Shown: positions 37,101 through 47,359 of the stretch, piece after piece
Numbering within the stretch: the first letter of the stretch is position 1
How the letters are laid out: every line of letters starts with the position of its first letter
DNA from: Annona cherimola
Lineage: Eukaryota > Streptophyta > Magnoliopsida > Magnoliales > Annonaceae
Length of the DNA stretch: 64,000 nucleotides
Assembly: GCA_030490835.1 (NCBI GenBank)
Contig: CM059971.1
Location: forward strand, 124,714,564 to 124,778,563
Reading direction: 5' to 3'
Translations under genes and position numbers: made by a program
The notes under the pieces: generated by a model
Databases searched by the model: none
What the model was told of the DNA's origin: nothing
What the model saw: the letters and a program-made list of their open reading frames with translations, nothing else

Positions 37101-39164
37101 GGCCCACTTAGCCCACCTCAAAAAACCTATTTACAATAATTTTTTTTTACTTTTTTTTTCATGTACTTGTTTATCTAAGTGTATTAAGTGTATTTAATAT
37201 ATAGACCAAGTTTTACCATTTTTGAATATGTTTATCTATTTTTTTGAGATTTTTAAACATCTATGTGTATATATGCATTTAAAATACCCTTATTTTCAAA
37301 AATCTAAAAAAAATATATGCACATTTCCAAAATGGTAAAACTTGGTCTATATGTTAAATACACTTAGATAAACAAGTGTATGAAGAAAAAAACAAAAAAA
37401 AGTTGTTTTAAATAGGTTTTTTGAGGTGGGCTAAGTGGGCCATTTACTTAGCCCGGGCTAATAGAATCACTCCTCATTTTGAAATTGTGATGATTTAGGC
37501 GGCACTGTATGCTCTTTTACTCACCTAAACTGTAAATATTCCATTTGATATATTATATGCGTCGTTATTGTGCAGTTGATGTGATTATTTAATAAACAAG
37601 TAAGAATTGGCACTGCAGCATTTTACTGTTGATGTCTCAAGTTGACAGTTTACGCTGTCTTATACTGTATGATAATGAGTTGGTGTGGATGTACGACCAA
37701 TTTACTAGAGCTAATGAATGGTTTCCATTGCTGCAGGTTCCTCTATCCAATATATCCTCTGATCTGTGTTGCTGCTGCAGCTGTCATTGACAGCTTTCCA
37801 GATATATTCCAAGGTAAGCGTGGAGTTGCTGAAGATTCTCCAATTGTGATGGTAAGTCTGCTCCATCTCTTTCAATTTTTCACTCACACATCTTATTGAT
37901 TCATTCTCAACCTTGCTGACTCTCTGTGCATGCCCAAACCAGGCTGCCAAAATTCTCAGACCTGTGGTTCTCAGCCTGATATTAGGTGCATCTCATGCTC
38001 GGACATTCTCACTGATACATGGATACTCTGCACCAATGGAGATTTACAAGCATTTAGAATATCATGGTGATGCTGGAGTAGGTGGGACATGGTTTATTTT
38101 TTTCTGTTCTTTGTAAGATCAGGAAAGCTGCAGTTTCGCCAGCATCCTTTGGACCAAACTTTCTGTTGGCAAGCATTTGTAACTGAAATTTCTGCCATTC
38201 TGATCTGATGGCCACTCATTCATTTTTATTTTTATTTTTTTCCTTTACAGGTTCTGTTGTTTGTGTTGGAAGTGAATGGCACCGCTTTCCTTCTTCATTT
38301 TTTGTCCCTTCCTATGTGCATGAAGTTCGGTGGATAGATGATGGTTTCAGAGGGCTTCTTCCATTTCCATTCAGTCCGGTAATGGGTGGGACTGCAGCTG
38401 CCCCATGGTATTTCAACAACAAGAACAAGGCTTCTAAAGCACAATATGTAATTGCAACTTCCTTTCACTTATCTTTCCTGTTGCATGTACCTCCTCTGTT
38501 CAAATCTGCTTATGAAAGGTGTAAAGGTATCCTGTTTTGTCTGATCTTGCAGCTCAGGGATCTTGATGCCTGTACATTTCTGGTGGAACTGGATCTAAAA
38601 CGGCCACAACCAGCTCGAGGAAGTGATTTAACAAAATGGGAGGTAAATCTCCTACCCAAAAGTAATTAGTTTCTGATGGTAAATAAAATGTACAACTTAT
38701 TGGGTCTAGGTTCAGTAATTTGAAGTTTCAAACCATCAGTTGGATTATCCAATTTGGATTCTGGATTCCCAAAGGACTCCCATGCAGGAAGATTGTGGCC
38801 TTAGCTTCAAACTTAGGGTACTTTGGGGTTACTCCTAGTAGATTGAGGATTTCATGAACTGTAAACCCCACTGGGGAAATTGCCTGCATCATTGAAGTGC
38901 TTGCAGAAACTGGATGACAATTTTTTATACTCGAGACTGTTCTGTCTATTCACTGTAAGTCTTAGTTCTTTCCTCTTTTTTAGTTCCTAATGATTTTTTT
39001 TATTTTGTAAATTTCAGACTCTTGCTGCAATACACTACCTTGACAGGGAGATGTCACCTGCTATGTATCGATCGTTCTTCATTCCTTATCTATGGCAGCA
39101 GAGAAACGTTTTTGGCTTGTACAAATTGCATAGAAGAATACCAAGTAACACAGGAGATGCATAG
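34163..39164 (+). CDS. ALG9: ALG9, ER alpha-1,2-mannosyltransferase (GT22)
   Basis: ALG9 adds two alpha-1,2-linked mannoses from dolichol-phosphate mannose to the growing lipid-linked oligosaccharide in the ER lumen, for N-glycosylation. Exons: 34163-34452, 34642-34729, 34886-35045, 35234-35454, 35870-36165, 37737-37851, 37943-38081, 38251-38447, 38553-38642, 39018-39164. Phase is kept at all nine junctions, giving 580 residues, near the usual plant length. A charged, proline-rich N-terminus (1-48) is followed by a multi-pass membrane protein. The family block HDCDEVFNYWEP lies at 70-81, in the first luminal loop that carries the acidic residues of GT-C enzymes. SLQPHKEERFLYPIYPLI spans the exon 5-6 junction. 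The C-terminal part from about residue 405 is soluble-looking. At 37804-37820 a possible earlier donor (ggtaagcg) lies inside exon 6, but the ATG|gtaagt donor at 37852 keeps the conserved sequence. Intron 5 carries a 409-bp MITE. Confidence 0.96.
37067..37475. mobile_element. Complete fold-back MITE in ALG9 intron 5, 9-bp target duplication
   Basis: The ends GAGGAGTGATTCTATTAGCC and the exact complement bound 409 bp that fold back over nearly the whole length (AGCCCGGGCTAAGTAAATGG occurs in both arms). An exact 9-bp direct repeat, attttgaaa, flanks it at 37058-37066 and 37476-37484. The centre resembles that of the element at 2407 (the 'atatgttaaata' and 'ccaaaatggtaaaac' phrases), although the tips differ. 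Degenerate relatives lie at about 54855-55080 and 58572-58940. It sits within a 1.57-kb intron, away from both splice sites. Confidence 0.87.
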
Positions 39165-39906
39165 CACATCCATTGCAGAAGAATTAACTATTCCATCCAT
39201 ATGTTAAACGTGGAAGTGCACCATGCACTTCGGTGGCTTTTTGGAAGTCTTACCATCTTCTTCATAGCTAATCATAAATCAATTTTGTATGTTATTAGAT
39301 ACTAACTGTATGCTTATTTTGCCGTTATCAAAGAACTGTGGATGTGAGGATGAGGGATATTATTAACGCTTAAACTTGACCTCTCCCAGCCTCTAAATGG
39401 GATGACTTGTCTTTTTTTTTTTTGAGGAAAATGGGATCATTTGTCTTTGAGATGGACATAATGTTAGATTATAGTTTCGATAGCCTCGAAAAACTGTTTT
39501 TGATTCTCAGAAGTGTTTATTTTCTCTGCAACACAGGTGAAAGCGAGTGAGACGTCGCCCATAATGTTTTGTGCTGAGACCTTTCATAACTCGTAATATC
39601 ATTTATGGTTGCGGTGGCTGCTCGAATGGTGCAGTATATGACGAAGGACGAAAGCCAAAATTGGCTTTTACAATCCATTCCTTCAATCTGTGACTGTCCT
39701 TATTCATTCGTTCCGGTTGGCTAAATCATTGTCCTCGTCATAGGATAAAAAATATATATTTACAAATTTCCAAAAAAAGTAAAATTTAATTTATATAATA
39801 AATATATTTAGATTACCAGTTTTATAAAAAAAATTAAAAGATAGGTTTTGGGTATTCAGGCTCACCAAGGTGCATAGGATTTGGGCTCCTCGTGAGAGCG
39901 AAGGGC

Positions 39907-40340
39907 TTGTCTCAAATATACTTATTATATTTGACCTTAATTCAAATATGTTTATATTATTTTCAAATTTTCAAATATATTTAATTTTAAAATGCCCATT
40001 GCGGAAGTTAAAGCTATTAATTGTTGTGTGAAATTAGTCAAATTACTAATACGTCTTTTAAATTTAGGATGAGATTAGAAAAATTGAATATCGTAGCCAA
40101 ATGGCATATGAATTCTAAATTTAGAGAGCTCTAATGTTAATTTCTTTCTATTTCATTTTATCATTTATTATTTTATAACATAGGTATTTTGGACATTTAT
40201 AAAAATTTAACTAACGATTTGTTATGAGATGAACATTTTTTAGATTAAATGTAAATGTAGAAAGTATATTTAGGATGTTAAAAACATTATAGGTATATCT
40301 AAGATTAAAGCCAAATGTAGTAAATATATTTAAGAAAAGT
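39907..40340. mobile_element. Diverged MITE related to 6321-6778
   Basis: It shares the end theme CTCAAATATACTTATTATAT and internal phrases such as 'tttgaccttaatt', 'gcatatgaattctaaattta' and 'tttcattttatcatttattattttataacat' (in inverted order relative to 6321). The order indicates the element lies in the opposite orientation. Target duplication not seen. Confidence 0.6.
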
Positions 40341-40444
40341 ACCTAATAAAATGCCCAATAATGTCATATCATTTGTGGTTGTTCTTAAGCTTATATCACA
40401 CACGTTCTTGATTTTTTCAAACCAAAAAGCACTCAACAAGTTAA

Positions 40445-40815
40445 GAGTATTTGTTCACATAAAAAATATTTCAAACTAAAACTTTTTAATTTTAAAAATT
40501 TCACTCTTCATAACTACTATATTTTTTAAAATTTTTCATTTCTTCATATATAATTATTCTACTTTTCTCTAACAAAAAATATTTACTCTACTTTTCAATC
40601 ATTTTACACAATTATCGATACAACAAACTTATCTATTTTAATTTTATTCTTTTTATTCTTCATCATTAGCTTTACCATTTTACATAATTCTTTTTCAATT
40701 CAAAAGCTTTTACATCTACATTCAAAAAAAAAAAAAACTTTTACATCTAAAACTTTCTATCCAAAAGTTTTATCATTTTCTATACATATCCCAAAAGTAC
40801 TTTCTAAAACACACC
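40445..40815 (-). mobile_element. Diverged GGGTGTGTTTGG-family MITE, reverse orientation
   Basis: Read on the minus strand this follows the order of blocks seen at 46123-46412, including 'aaaagttttagatgt', 'agataagtttgttg' and 'gattgaaaagtagag'. An internal A run and a duplicated 'acttttacatct' block near 40708-40748 make it longer than its relatives. Confidence 0.6.
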
Positions 40816-41159
40816 ATTAAAGTAAGACTGAAATTATTATTATTATTTTTACTTTCTTTTTATACTTAAGTTTTTTATTTTTATGAAGAGTAAATATCTT
40901 ATCAAATTTTTTTTTGAAGTAAATCAATTGATGTGGATGTAATTTCTTTTCTTCTACGCGAAGCCGCTCAACTAATACATCCTTTTTAACCATTACCACC
41001 GCGCAAACAAAGCCGTCCGAACCAAGTTCCCAGTTTCTTGCACTAATTCATTGTCCGTTCAAGAAGTGTGTAGGATGTGAACCCTTGGCATGTCAGCAGT
41101 TCCGTAAAAATAATAAAGATTTTATTTGTTGTTATCATCTCATCAAATATATATATCAG

Positions 41160-41560
41160 AAATATTCAGGTGCATCACTGAAATGGGCCCCACATGATCA
41201 TCAAATCATAATCTACTACACCCATTGTATTTAGAATAATGTATTCTATTACCATACCAATTTTCATCCCAATCAGATATGCATATGGGCCTCATCTGAA
41301 AATGATACAAATTTAACGTATTACCGTACCAATTTTCATCCCAATCAGATATGTATATGGGTCTCATCTGAAAATGGTACAAATTCAACGTAATAAAATA
41401 GTTTGATCTAAATAACAACTTTAAAGTGGTTATTTCAACATGTAAATCATTTTCTATAAAATTTATATTTAGATAAATAATTATATAAAGTTTCATTACA
41501 TTCTAATATGTATGGGGCCCACTTTTAATCAAATGTGCCGGTGTTCCAGTGCAGTTGTCA
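41160..41560. repeat. Dispersed repeat with internal 66-76 bp tandem duplication
   Basis: The phrase ACCAATTTTCATCCCAATCA occurs near 41258 and 41329, followed by nearly the same 45 bases (GATATG.ATATGGG.CTCATCTGAAAATG). Both outer arms contain a GGGCCCCA-type motif in opposite orientation, which hints at a TIR element. A related copy lies in CGL160 intron 7. Confidence 0.55.
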
Positions 41561-41587
41561 GATATATATATCACAATCAGTTTGATA

Positions 41588-42928
41588 CAATGTTGTCAGA
41601 ACTGAACCAGTAAAAAAACTGGTCTGGTTCGAACCGGTGACGTCAGCATGACATATTTATGATGTCATAAATATTAAATTATTTTTAAATTTTAAATAAA
41701 TATATTGATAAGTTAATCATAATTTAACACCTGGAATATGATTCTGAGCTCTTTATAAGGTTATTTATACCTTAATTATAGAATTTGAAACCCAGATAAT
41801 AGGATTTAATGAAATCTACTTTATCTAACAGGGTCTAACAGCATTTAACGACATCTAACGGCATTTAACAACATCTAATAGGATCTAACGACATCTAACA
41901 ACATCTAACTTTTGATATTAATAAGTTAATCTTAATTTAACACGTGTAATATGATCATCAGCTCCTTATAAGGTTATTTATACCTTAATTATAGAACTTA
42001 AAACCCAGATAATATGATTTAATGAAATCCACCTTAATCTAACAATGTCTAACAGCATCTAACGACATTTAAAGGGCGCTCAAATTTTATGAAATAAATA
42101 AAATATTAAAAACAAATTTTTAGATTACACATAAATTGTCCTAGGTACTAAGAAATTCACCTAAAATATAATTATAATATTTTATTAATTATATTATAAT
42201 TTTTATTTGCTACATTAATTATGCGAAGAATTTTGTGCTATACAATTAATTATGAGAGTGATATTAATTATATGAGTTGCACGCACAAAATTAGGCAGAA
42301 AAAATTATGTATTAAATTATTAATGATTTAATGTATATCTAAATAAAATTATAAAAATGGCTAAATAAATAAATAATATGAGTATGCCGTTTTGCTGCTG
42401 ATTGGCGAGGCGGCGAGCGCGAGGGCGAGGCCGCAGGCAGCGAGGTGAGCGAGACGAGGTGCGGGCCGTGCGGCTGGCGCGACGGTGTGCGCGGCGAGGA
42501 GAGGTGGCCACGACGGCGGGCGAGACGAGGCGCCAAGTGCACGCTGCGAGGTGAGGTCGGGGACGGTGAGCGCGAGAGATCAAGGCCGGGGAAGAAGCAA
42601 ACCAGAGAGGAGGTGCGCGACGGCGACGGGCGACGGTGAAGGGGGAACCATCGAACCAGAGCGCGGGGGAAAACGAGAGAGAGGCAGACGACACTATAGC
42701 AGCAGGTTGGGGATCTTAGTAAGGGTTTGATTTTCGTTTTTTTTTAAGTATATATATTATTTAAGCTCCGACGGTTGGACCGGGCGAATCCGGTCCGACC
42801 GTCCAGTTCGGTCCGACCGGCGTTTCTCCGGTTCAAGCGATTTTGAACAATTGAACTGAACTGTATAGGACCGAATCAGGACCGGTTCCAGTCCGACCGG
42901 CCGGTCCGGTACGGTTTTGAGAACACTG
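41588..42928. mobile_element. Non-autonomous hAT-like element, 1.34 kb, with GC-rich core
   Basis: An exact 8-bp direct repeat, gtttgata (41580-41587 and 42929-42936), flanks imperfect inverted ends CAATGTTGTCAGAAC and CAGTGTTCTCAAAAC. Eight-base duplications are typical of hAT elements. The right subterminal region is full of CCGGTCCGACCG-type words, which resemble clustered transposase-binding sites. The left half is AT-rich with a short minisatellite of ATCTAACGAC-type units (about 41826-41910 and 42045-42070). The interior at about 42395-42715 is very GC-rich and has a minus-strand frame of 124 codons that is low-complexity Arg/Pro/Ser. No transposase is present. The GC-rich core could be captured host DNA. 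Confidence 0.78.
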
Positions 42929-43302
42929 GTTTGATATTATCATACCTAAAGAAACAAAAGATAGTCCACAAAGCACTTGTGGTCCAAACAAACCAACAGT
43001 TCAGAAACCACTTGTGGTCCAACGGACAAGATTTCCTCTGTCTATCCTCTCGTCAAGGAATCTTGAAGTATGCACGTGTGCAAATCCTGAAAGAGTGCGC
43101 ATGTTCGCCTATGTATGTCTCAAATCTCAATCGACGTCAGAGTCTCCACAGAAGTTGGGACGCGACCGGCCGCTGGAAAGGGATAACCGCCAGTGCGCCA
43201 CTGGATTCATAAGCTCGAACGGGAATTTTCTCTTTCTCATCCCCAGTCGACAAATTTCAGTTCTCCGATCGCATTCACCCTGGAAAATCCGCTGCATTAG
43301 AA

Positions 43303-44505
43303 ATGAAGTTCTCGTCTCGCCTAAGCACTGATTCCCGAAGCTCTGTTCCGCGCCGCTTCGCCCCCCGCCATGCAACGCGCGGACGCAATAGTTACGAAGA
43401 AACAGGATCTTCTCAGTTTCAAGACTCACAAACCGCCGAAGAAGCAGAAGAAGATGCATATGCCGTGGATGACCCAGAGGAACAAGGAAGCGGTGATGGG
43501 ATCGTTGAAGAGTATGCCGAACATAGCAGGACTACTGCTAGAAACCAATACACAGAATCTGAAACCGCCGCAAACACCCCCGAATCCGTCCACTCCAGCA
43601 ACACCGTTGCAGCAATGGCCGATTACCAAAATACCCAATCCACACAAACTCCCCAGTACGGCGCGTACATCAACATCGCCCCCCTCCCCATGTTCCGGGC
43701 TGAACCCGGCGAATGCCCTGTTTCCCACCTTAGCCGATTTGCCAGAGTTTGCCGCGCAAACAACGCACTGTCTGCAGACATGATGACGCGGATTTTTCCC
43801 GTGACGCTCGACGGCGAGGCTGCCCTCTGGTATGAACTCAATGTCGAGCCTTACCCATCTCTCCCTTGGGAGGAAATCAAGTCCTCCTTCCTGCAAATGC
43901 ACTCTCGCACGGAGTCTGTCGACCAACTGAGATCAGCACTGATGATGATGCAGCAACAGGACGGGGAATCCGTCAATGGGTTCTATCTACGGATGCAACG
44001 CCTTCTCAGGAAGTGGCCTAACCACGGAATCCCTGACGTGATAGTCCGTGGGGTCTTCGTCGATGGATTGAAGGAAGACTATCAGGATTGGATAGTGCCC
44101 AACAAGCCCCACTCGCTGGAGGATGCCCTGCGGCTTGCTTTGGCGTGGGAACAGGCACAGAGCATACGAGCAGCTACCAGGATAAGGAATGCACCCAAAT
44201 GCGGATTCTGTGAAGGGGGCCATGAAGAACAGATGTGCCAGATTCGACAAAAGATGAAGGAGTTGTGGATGAAGAGCAAGGAGAAACAGTCGATTGCTCT
44301 GCCCAACTGCGCTGCTGAGAAGAAATACAGATCCCTGTCGACCACGACGAGCATGACGCGGCGGCAGGGAGAAGATGTGAAAGAAGGGGAAGTTGAGGTG
44401 AATGGGCAGAAATCACAATGCCAGTGTGGGAAGCACCACTGCTGGAAGAAGAACGCAATCACAAAGAGCACTAGCCTTATTGCCAGGAATTCTACAGCTG
44501 ATTGA
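43303..44505 (+). CDS. Stand-alone gag-like protein (Ty3-type Retrotrans_gag domain)
   Basis: An uninterrupted 400-codon frame. Residues 1-120 are low-complexity, acidic and Ser/Thr-rich. Residues 125-290 match the Retrotrans_gag pattern of Ty3-type elements: LPMFRAEPGE, LDGEAALWYE at 169-178, WEEIKSSFLQMHS, the QQQDGESVNGFYLRMQRLL helix, and GVFVDGLKEDYQDWI. A short Cys/His cluster follows at 300-312 (CGFCEGGHEEQMC, CX2CX3HX4C, not the classic CX2CX4HX4C knuckle), and a second one at 373-380 (CQCGKHHC). No protease, reverse transcriptase, integrase, long terminal repeat, primer-binding site or polypurine tract is visible on either side. It lies between a hAT-like element and a MITE carrying plastid DNA. 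It could be a domesticated gag gene, or a recent remnant of a non-autonomous retrotransposon whose frame has not yet decayed. Expression is unknown. Confidence 0.7.
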   Translation: MKFSSRLSTDSRSSVPRRFAPRHATRGRNSYEETGSSQFQDSQTAEEAEEDAYAVDDPEEQGSGDGIVEEYAEHSRTTARNQYTESETAANTPESVHSSNTVAAMADYQNTQSTQTPQYGAYINIAPLPMFRAEPGECPVSHLSRFARVCRANNALSADMMTRIFPVTLDGEAALWYELNVEPYPSLPWEEIKSSFLQMHSRTESVDQLRSALMMMQQQDGESVNGFYLRMQRLLRKWPNHGIPDVIVRGVFVDGLKEDYQDWIVPNKPHSLEDALRLALAWEQAQSIRAATRIRNAPKCGFCEGGHEEQMCQIRQKMKELWMKSKEKQSIALPNCAAEKKYRSLSTTTSMTRRQGEDVKEGEVEVNGQKSQCQCGKHHCWKKNAITKSTSLIARNSTAD

Positions 44506-44763
44506 ATCGGAATCGGTGCCTCGACCCCTCCTATGTTGAATTACGTATTTTTCTGAAAGGAAATCCTTTTACAAATGTATGTTTTGTTTCCAAATAATTT
44601 CAATTTTATGAACTTATTTAATATTTAACTTTCTGATTAAATAGAAACTAAGAAATACGACGATGTCATTAAAATGACAACCGAATTATTAAGATTACCC
44701 TATTCTTACACGATTTTAACATTCTGGTTGCCCGTATTTGCGAACTTCCTTGTTGGGTATTAA

Positions 44764-45451
44764 ATGTGCATGTGAAGTAATAAAATTTTTGATAAAAAAA
44801 TTTTAGCATAAAAGTATATGAAATAAGAAAAAATGATTTGATATAATAAAAGAAACGATGAAGAATAAAGAGAATAAAATTAGAATAGATAAGTTAATAT
44901 ATGAATAGTCGTAAAAAATTACCCCTCTCCGACCCTTACTGCCCCACCGGAGAGTAGACAGCTAATGCATTCCGCTTATTGAATAGGGTTTATGATCAGC
45001 TTGTGACCCCTGGATGCCAAAGGCCTCCTTCGGGTGATCTCGTAGCTCCTACGGAATAGAGACGATGGGGTTGGTCCATGGATTTTCTTTCCTTTTGACA
45101 CATTTCGCTCAAAGGGTTGAAGAGAAATAGTCCATCAAGCCGTTCGTAAGGGCCAACTCAATCCTTTTCCCCAGGGATCTTCGCCGATTTCAATTATCGT
45201 CCATGTACGATCTATACTATAGATTTGACCAACTGCCCAGCCTACCTCCTCTGCGTTTTCGACAGCCCATTTTCGTTTCAGTGGAGTCTTTTAGTGATAT
45301 CTTTCAGTCTTTTTTCCAATTACTTAGAAAAAGTGAGCCACCCGTTTGAGGTACAAGATACTATTACTACCTAGACAATTAGACATCCTATAGATGTGGA
45401 AAGTAAACAAATTTTAAGTCGATAAGTTTTTGTGGTAAACAAACGCACCTT
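44764..45451 (+). mobile_element. GGGTGTGTTTGG-family MITE interrupted by plastid DNA
   Basis: 44764-44921 matches the left half of the MITE family (the 'aaaatgatttgatataata' phrase and 'gaataaagagaataaa'). 45389-45451 matches the right end (the 'aagtttttgtggtaaacaaac' phrase and GCACC). The plastid segment lies between them. Compared with the family, about 75-80 bp of MITE centre are missing at the insertion point. Confidence 0.75.
44922..45388 (-). other. Nuclear plastid DNA: decayed trnA-UGC intron, 5' half
   Basis: I recognise this, on the minus strand, as the 5' part of the plastid trnA-UGC group II intron from the inverted repeat. It starts at the exon-intron junction (GGATGTCTAATTGTC, here at 45388 going left) and passes through GTGGCTCACTTTTTCTAAGT, the CATGGACGAT block, CAAAGGATTGAGTTGG-like text and CCATGGACCAACCCCATCG, to AGTAAGGGTCGGAGAGG. 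Many substitutions relative to the plastid form I remember, and at least one deletion near 45180, show that it is an old nuclear copy. The tRNA exons themselves are absent. A mitochondrial relay is possible, because this plastid region is often found in plant mitochondria. Confidence 0.85.
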
Positions 45452-46122
45452 AAATAGACAAGAATAACTGAAGTAAAATGACATCGTTAGAAAAGCAGAT
45501 TGATCTTAATTGCTAAGATTACCCAACTGTGCTAAATTAAATTGTGAAACCTGTGAACCATTCGCTGGGCATAGCCTGATGATTTGATGCTAAGGATGCG
45601 TACCTGTGGCCCCGTTTCGAATCCAAATTGAACAAATGACTCTGTAGTCTGTACAACGTAATAAAAAATTTTGTGAAACCTGAAACCTGCTGCAGTTGCG
45701 TGCAATTCGGGCGCAGCTGAGAAGCGTGTGCTTTGGGCCTTGGAAAGTACGGGGCTCAAATGACGACATCATTTGAAGGTCCAAAAATTGGTGCATCGTG
45801 GCGTGTCCTAGAATGTAAATTGTGGTTGCTGGTCTTTAGCTTATGGAATCGGTTGCTCTATAGAAATGTTGTATTCATCTACAAAGGCAGCTTCAGTCAA
45901 AAGCTCTTGGAAAATTTTAGAATTTCTTGTGGGTTTTGAAATCCTGTCTTTCCATCTCCAAATGGAATGCCAAAGTGTGGAATTCTTTCCTCAAATGTTT
46001 CTACAACATTCCTTTACTTTCCAATATTGCATCGCCATTCACCTATGCTGATTGGTTGCCCAAATTGAAAAAGTAATCAAAACAAAGAAATTCAAGACAG
46101 TTGAGTTTAAAATATTAATATA

Positions 46123-46412
46123 GGGTGTGTTTGGTTGCAGGTAAAACTTTTGATGAAAAGTTTTAGAGTAGAAATTGTCAAATTGATAGAAAATGATATG
46201 ATATAATAGGGGTAATGATGAGGAGTAAAGAGAATAAAGTTAAAATAGATAGGTTAGTTGTATGGGTAGTTGTGTAGAAATGATTGAAAAGTAGGGTAGT
46301 TTGTATAGAAAAATGTGAAAAAATAATTAAAAAATAGAGTAGTTATGAAGAGTGAAAAGTTTTGGGTTGAAAAGTTTTAATTGACAAGTTTTGGCCCCAA
46401 ACAAACATACCC
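46123..46412 (+). mobile_element. Complete hAT-like MITE, GGGTGTGTTTGG family
   Basis: A 290-bp element with ends GGGTGTGTTTGG and CCAAACAAACATACCC. The flanks are ttaatata (46115-46122) and ataatata (46413-46420), an 8-bp target duplication with one mismatch, which fits the hAT superfamily. It has no open frame. It is the best preserved copy of a family with at least five more members here (21201, 33291, 40445, 44764, 55093). Confidence 0.82.
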
Positions 46413-46900
46413 ATAATATACACTGTATATCTATCATAACAATATTTAAAGGAAATTCTTGAGAATCCTATTTAAACTTTCATAATAATTCTATATATCA
46501 TAACAGCTCTATTTGTGCAATTATTTTGATTGTTGGTCGCTTATTTCTGTGGTTGTTTCTTTTTTTTTTATTTTCTATATGGATACTGTAGTTGCCTATT
46601 AATTTTTAGGATTTTCTGAATTTTATCCTCGAATTTATTGATCTTATAAAAATATTTTTATTTATGCATTTTGCTTACATAAGCACGTAACTCATCAACT
46701 TTAACTAAAAGTTATGCCTCGCATGTGACATCAACACAGAGCTTACCATTCAAATTTGACTGCAATTGTTGATATTTGTGATTTTGCAAATAAAGTTCAT
46801 AAAAAGTAGTGATTTTTTGCAAAATTAATAATTATGAGGAAAGAATTACAAATGAATCTTAAAAAGCTGATTCCAAAGAAGACCACGAGCTCATTCCCTA

Positions 46901-47359
46901 GCATGTTTGGCAGTGGATGAAATTACATGAAAATTTGATTAATCTTTTTTTATTATTTTCATTTTTTCAATAATTTCTTATTGTTTTTTCTAATAGATAA
47001 CAATCTTAAATTTCTTTTTTTAATTATTTATGTTGTTTTTCAAACAATTTTTATTTTTCAATAATGATGACTCTTTCTCATTCATTTTTTATATAAATAC
47101 ATTTCAACTTTATGTTTATTTGTTCCTACTTTTTGCGAGAGGAAAATACGGGAAAGTTGGAGTAAGGATAAGCTACAAAGTGATTCTTGTCACCTAATAT
47201 AACATATCTTGATAATTTTATGAAACCTGTTTGGCAATAGAGTTATCATATAGTCTACTTTAAGGGACAAGTTTCAATTTGAAGTTTATTCATACAACAC
47301 TTTTCTTGGATTTTATTGTAAAAAATTTTCATGGAATAATTAAGCTCAACCAAACATGC
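46901..47359. mobile_element. TIR element (GCATGTTTGG ends)
   Basis: The left end GCATGTTTGGCAGTGGATGA and the right end, read in complement, GCATGTTTGGTTGAGCTTAA start alike and converge again on CATGAAAATTT, giving inverted arms of about 38 bp. The 459-bp body is AT-rich without a frame. No target duplication is clear. Confidence 0.55.

Larger units (their letters stand above)
39165..41587. other. Repeat-rich intergenic DNA after ALG9
   Basis: The first few hundred bases should contain the ALG9 3' UTR. The rest is AT-rich and holds the MITE-like elements at 39907-40340 and 40445-40815 and the repeat at 41160-41560. No frame is convincing. Confidence 0.6.

Noticed and set aside
42320..42694. 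124-codon minus-strand frame rich in Arg, Pro and Ser
   Set aside because: It lies in the GC-rich core of the hAT-like element, where long frames arise from base composition. Neighbouring frames are open as well.
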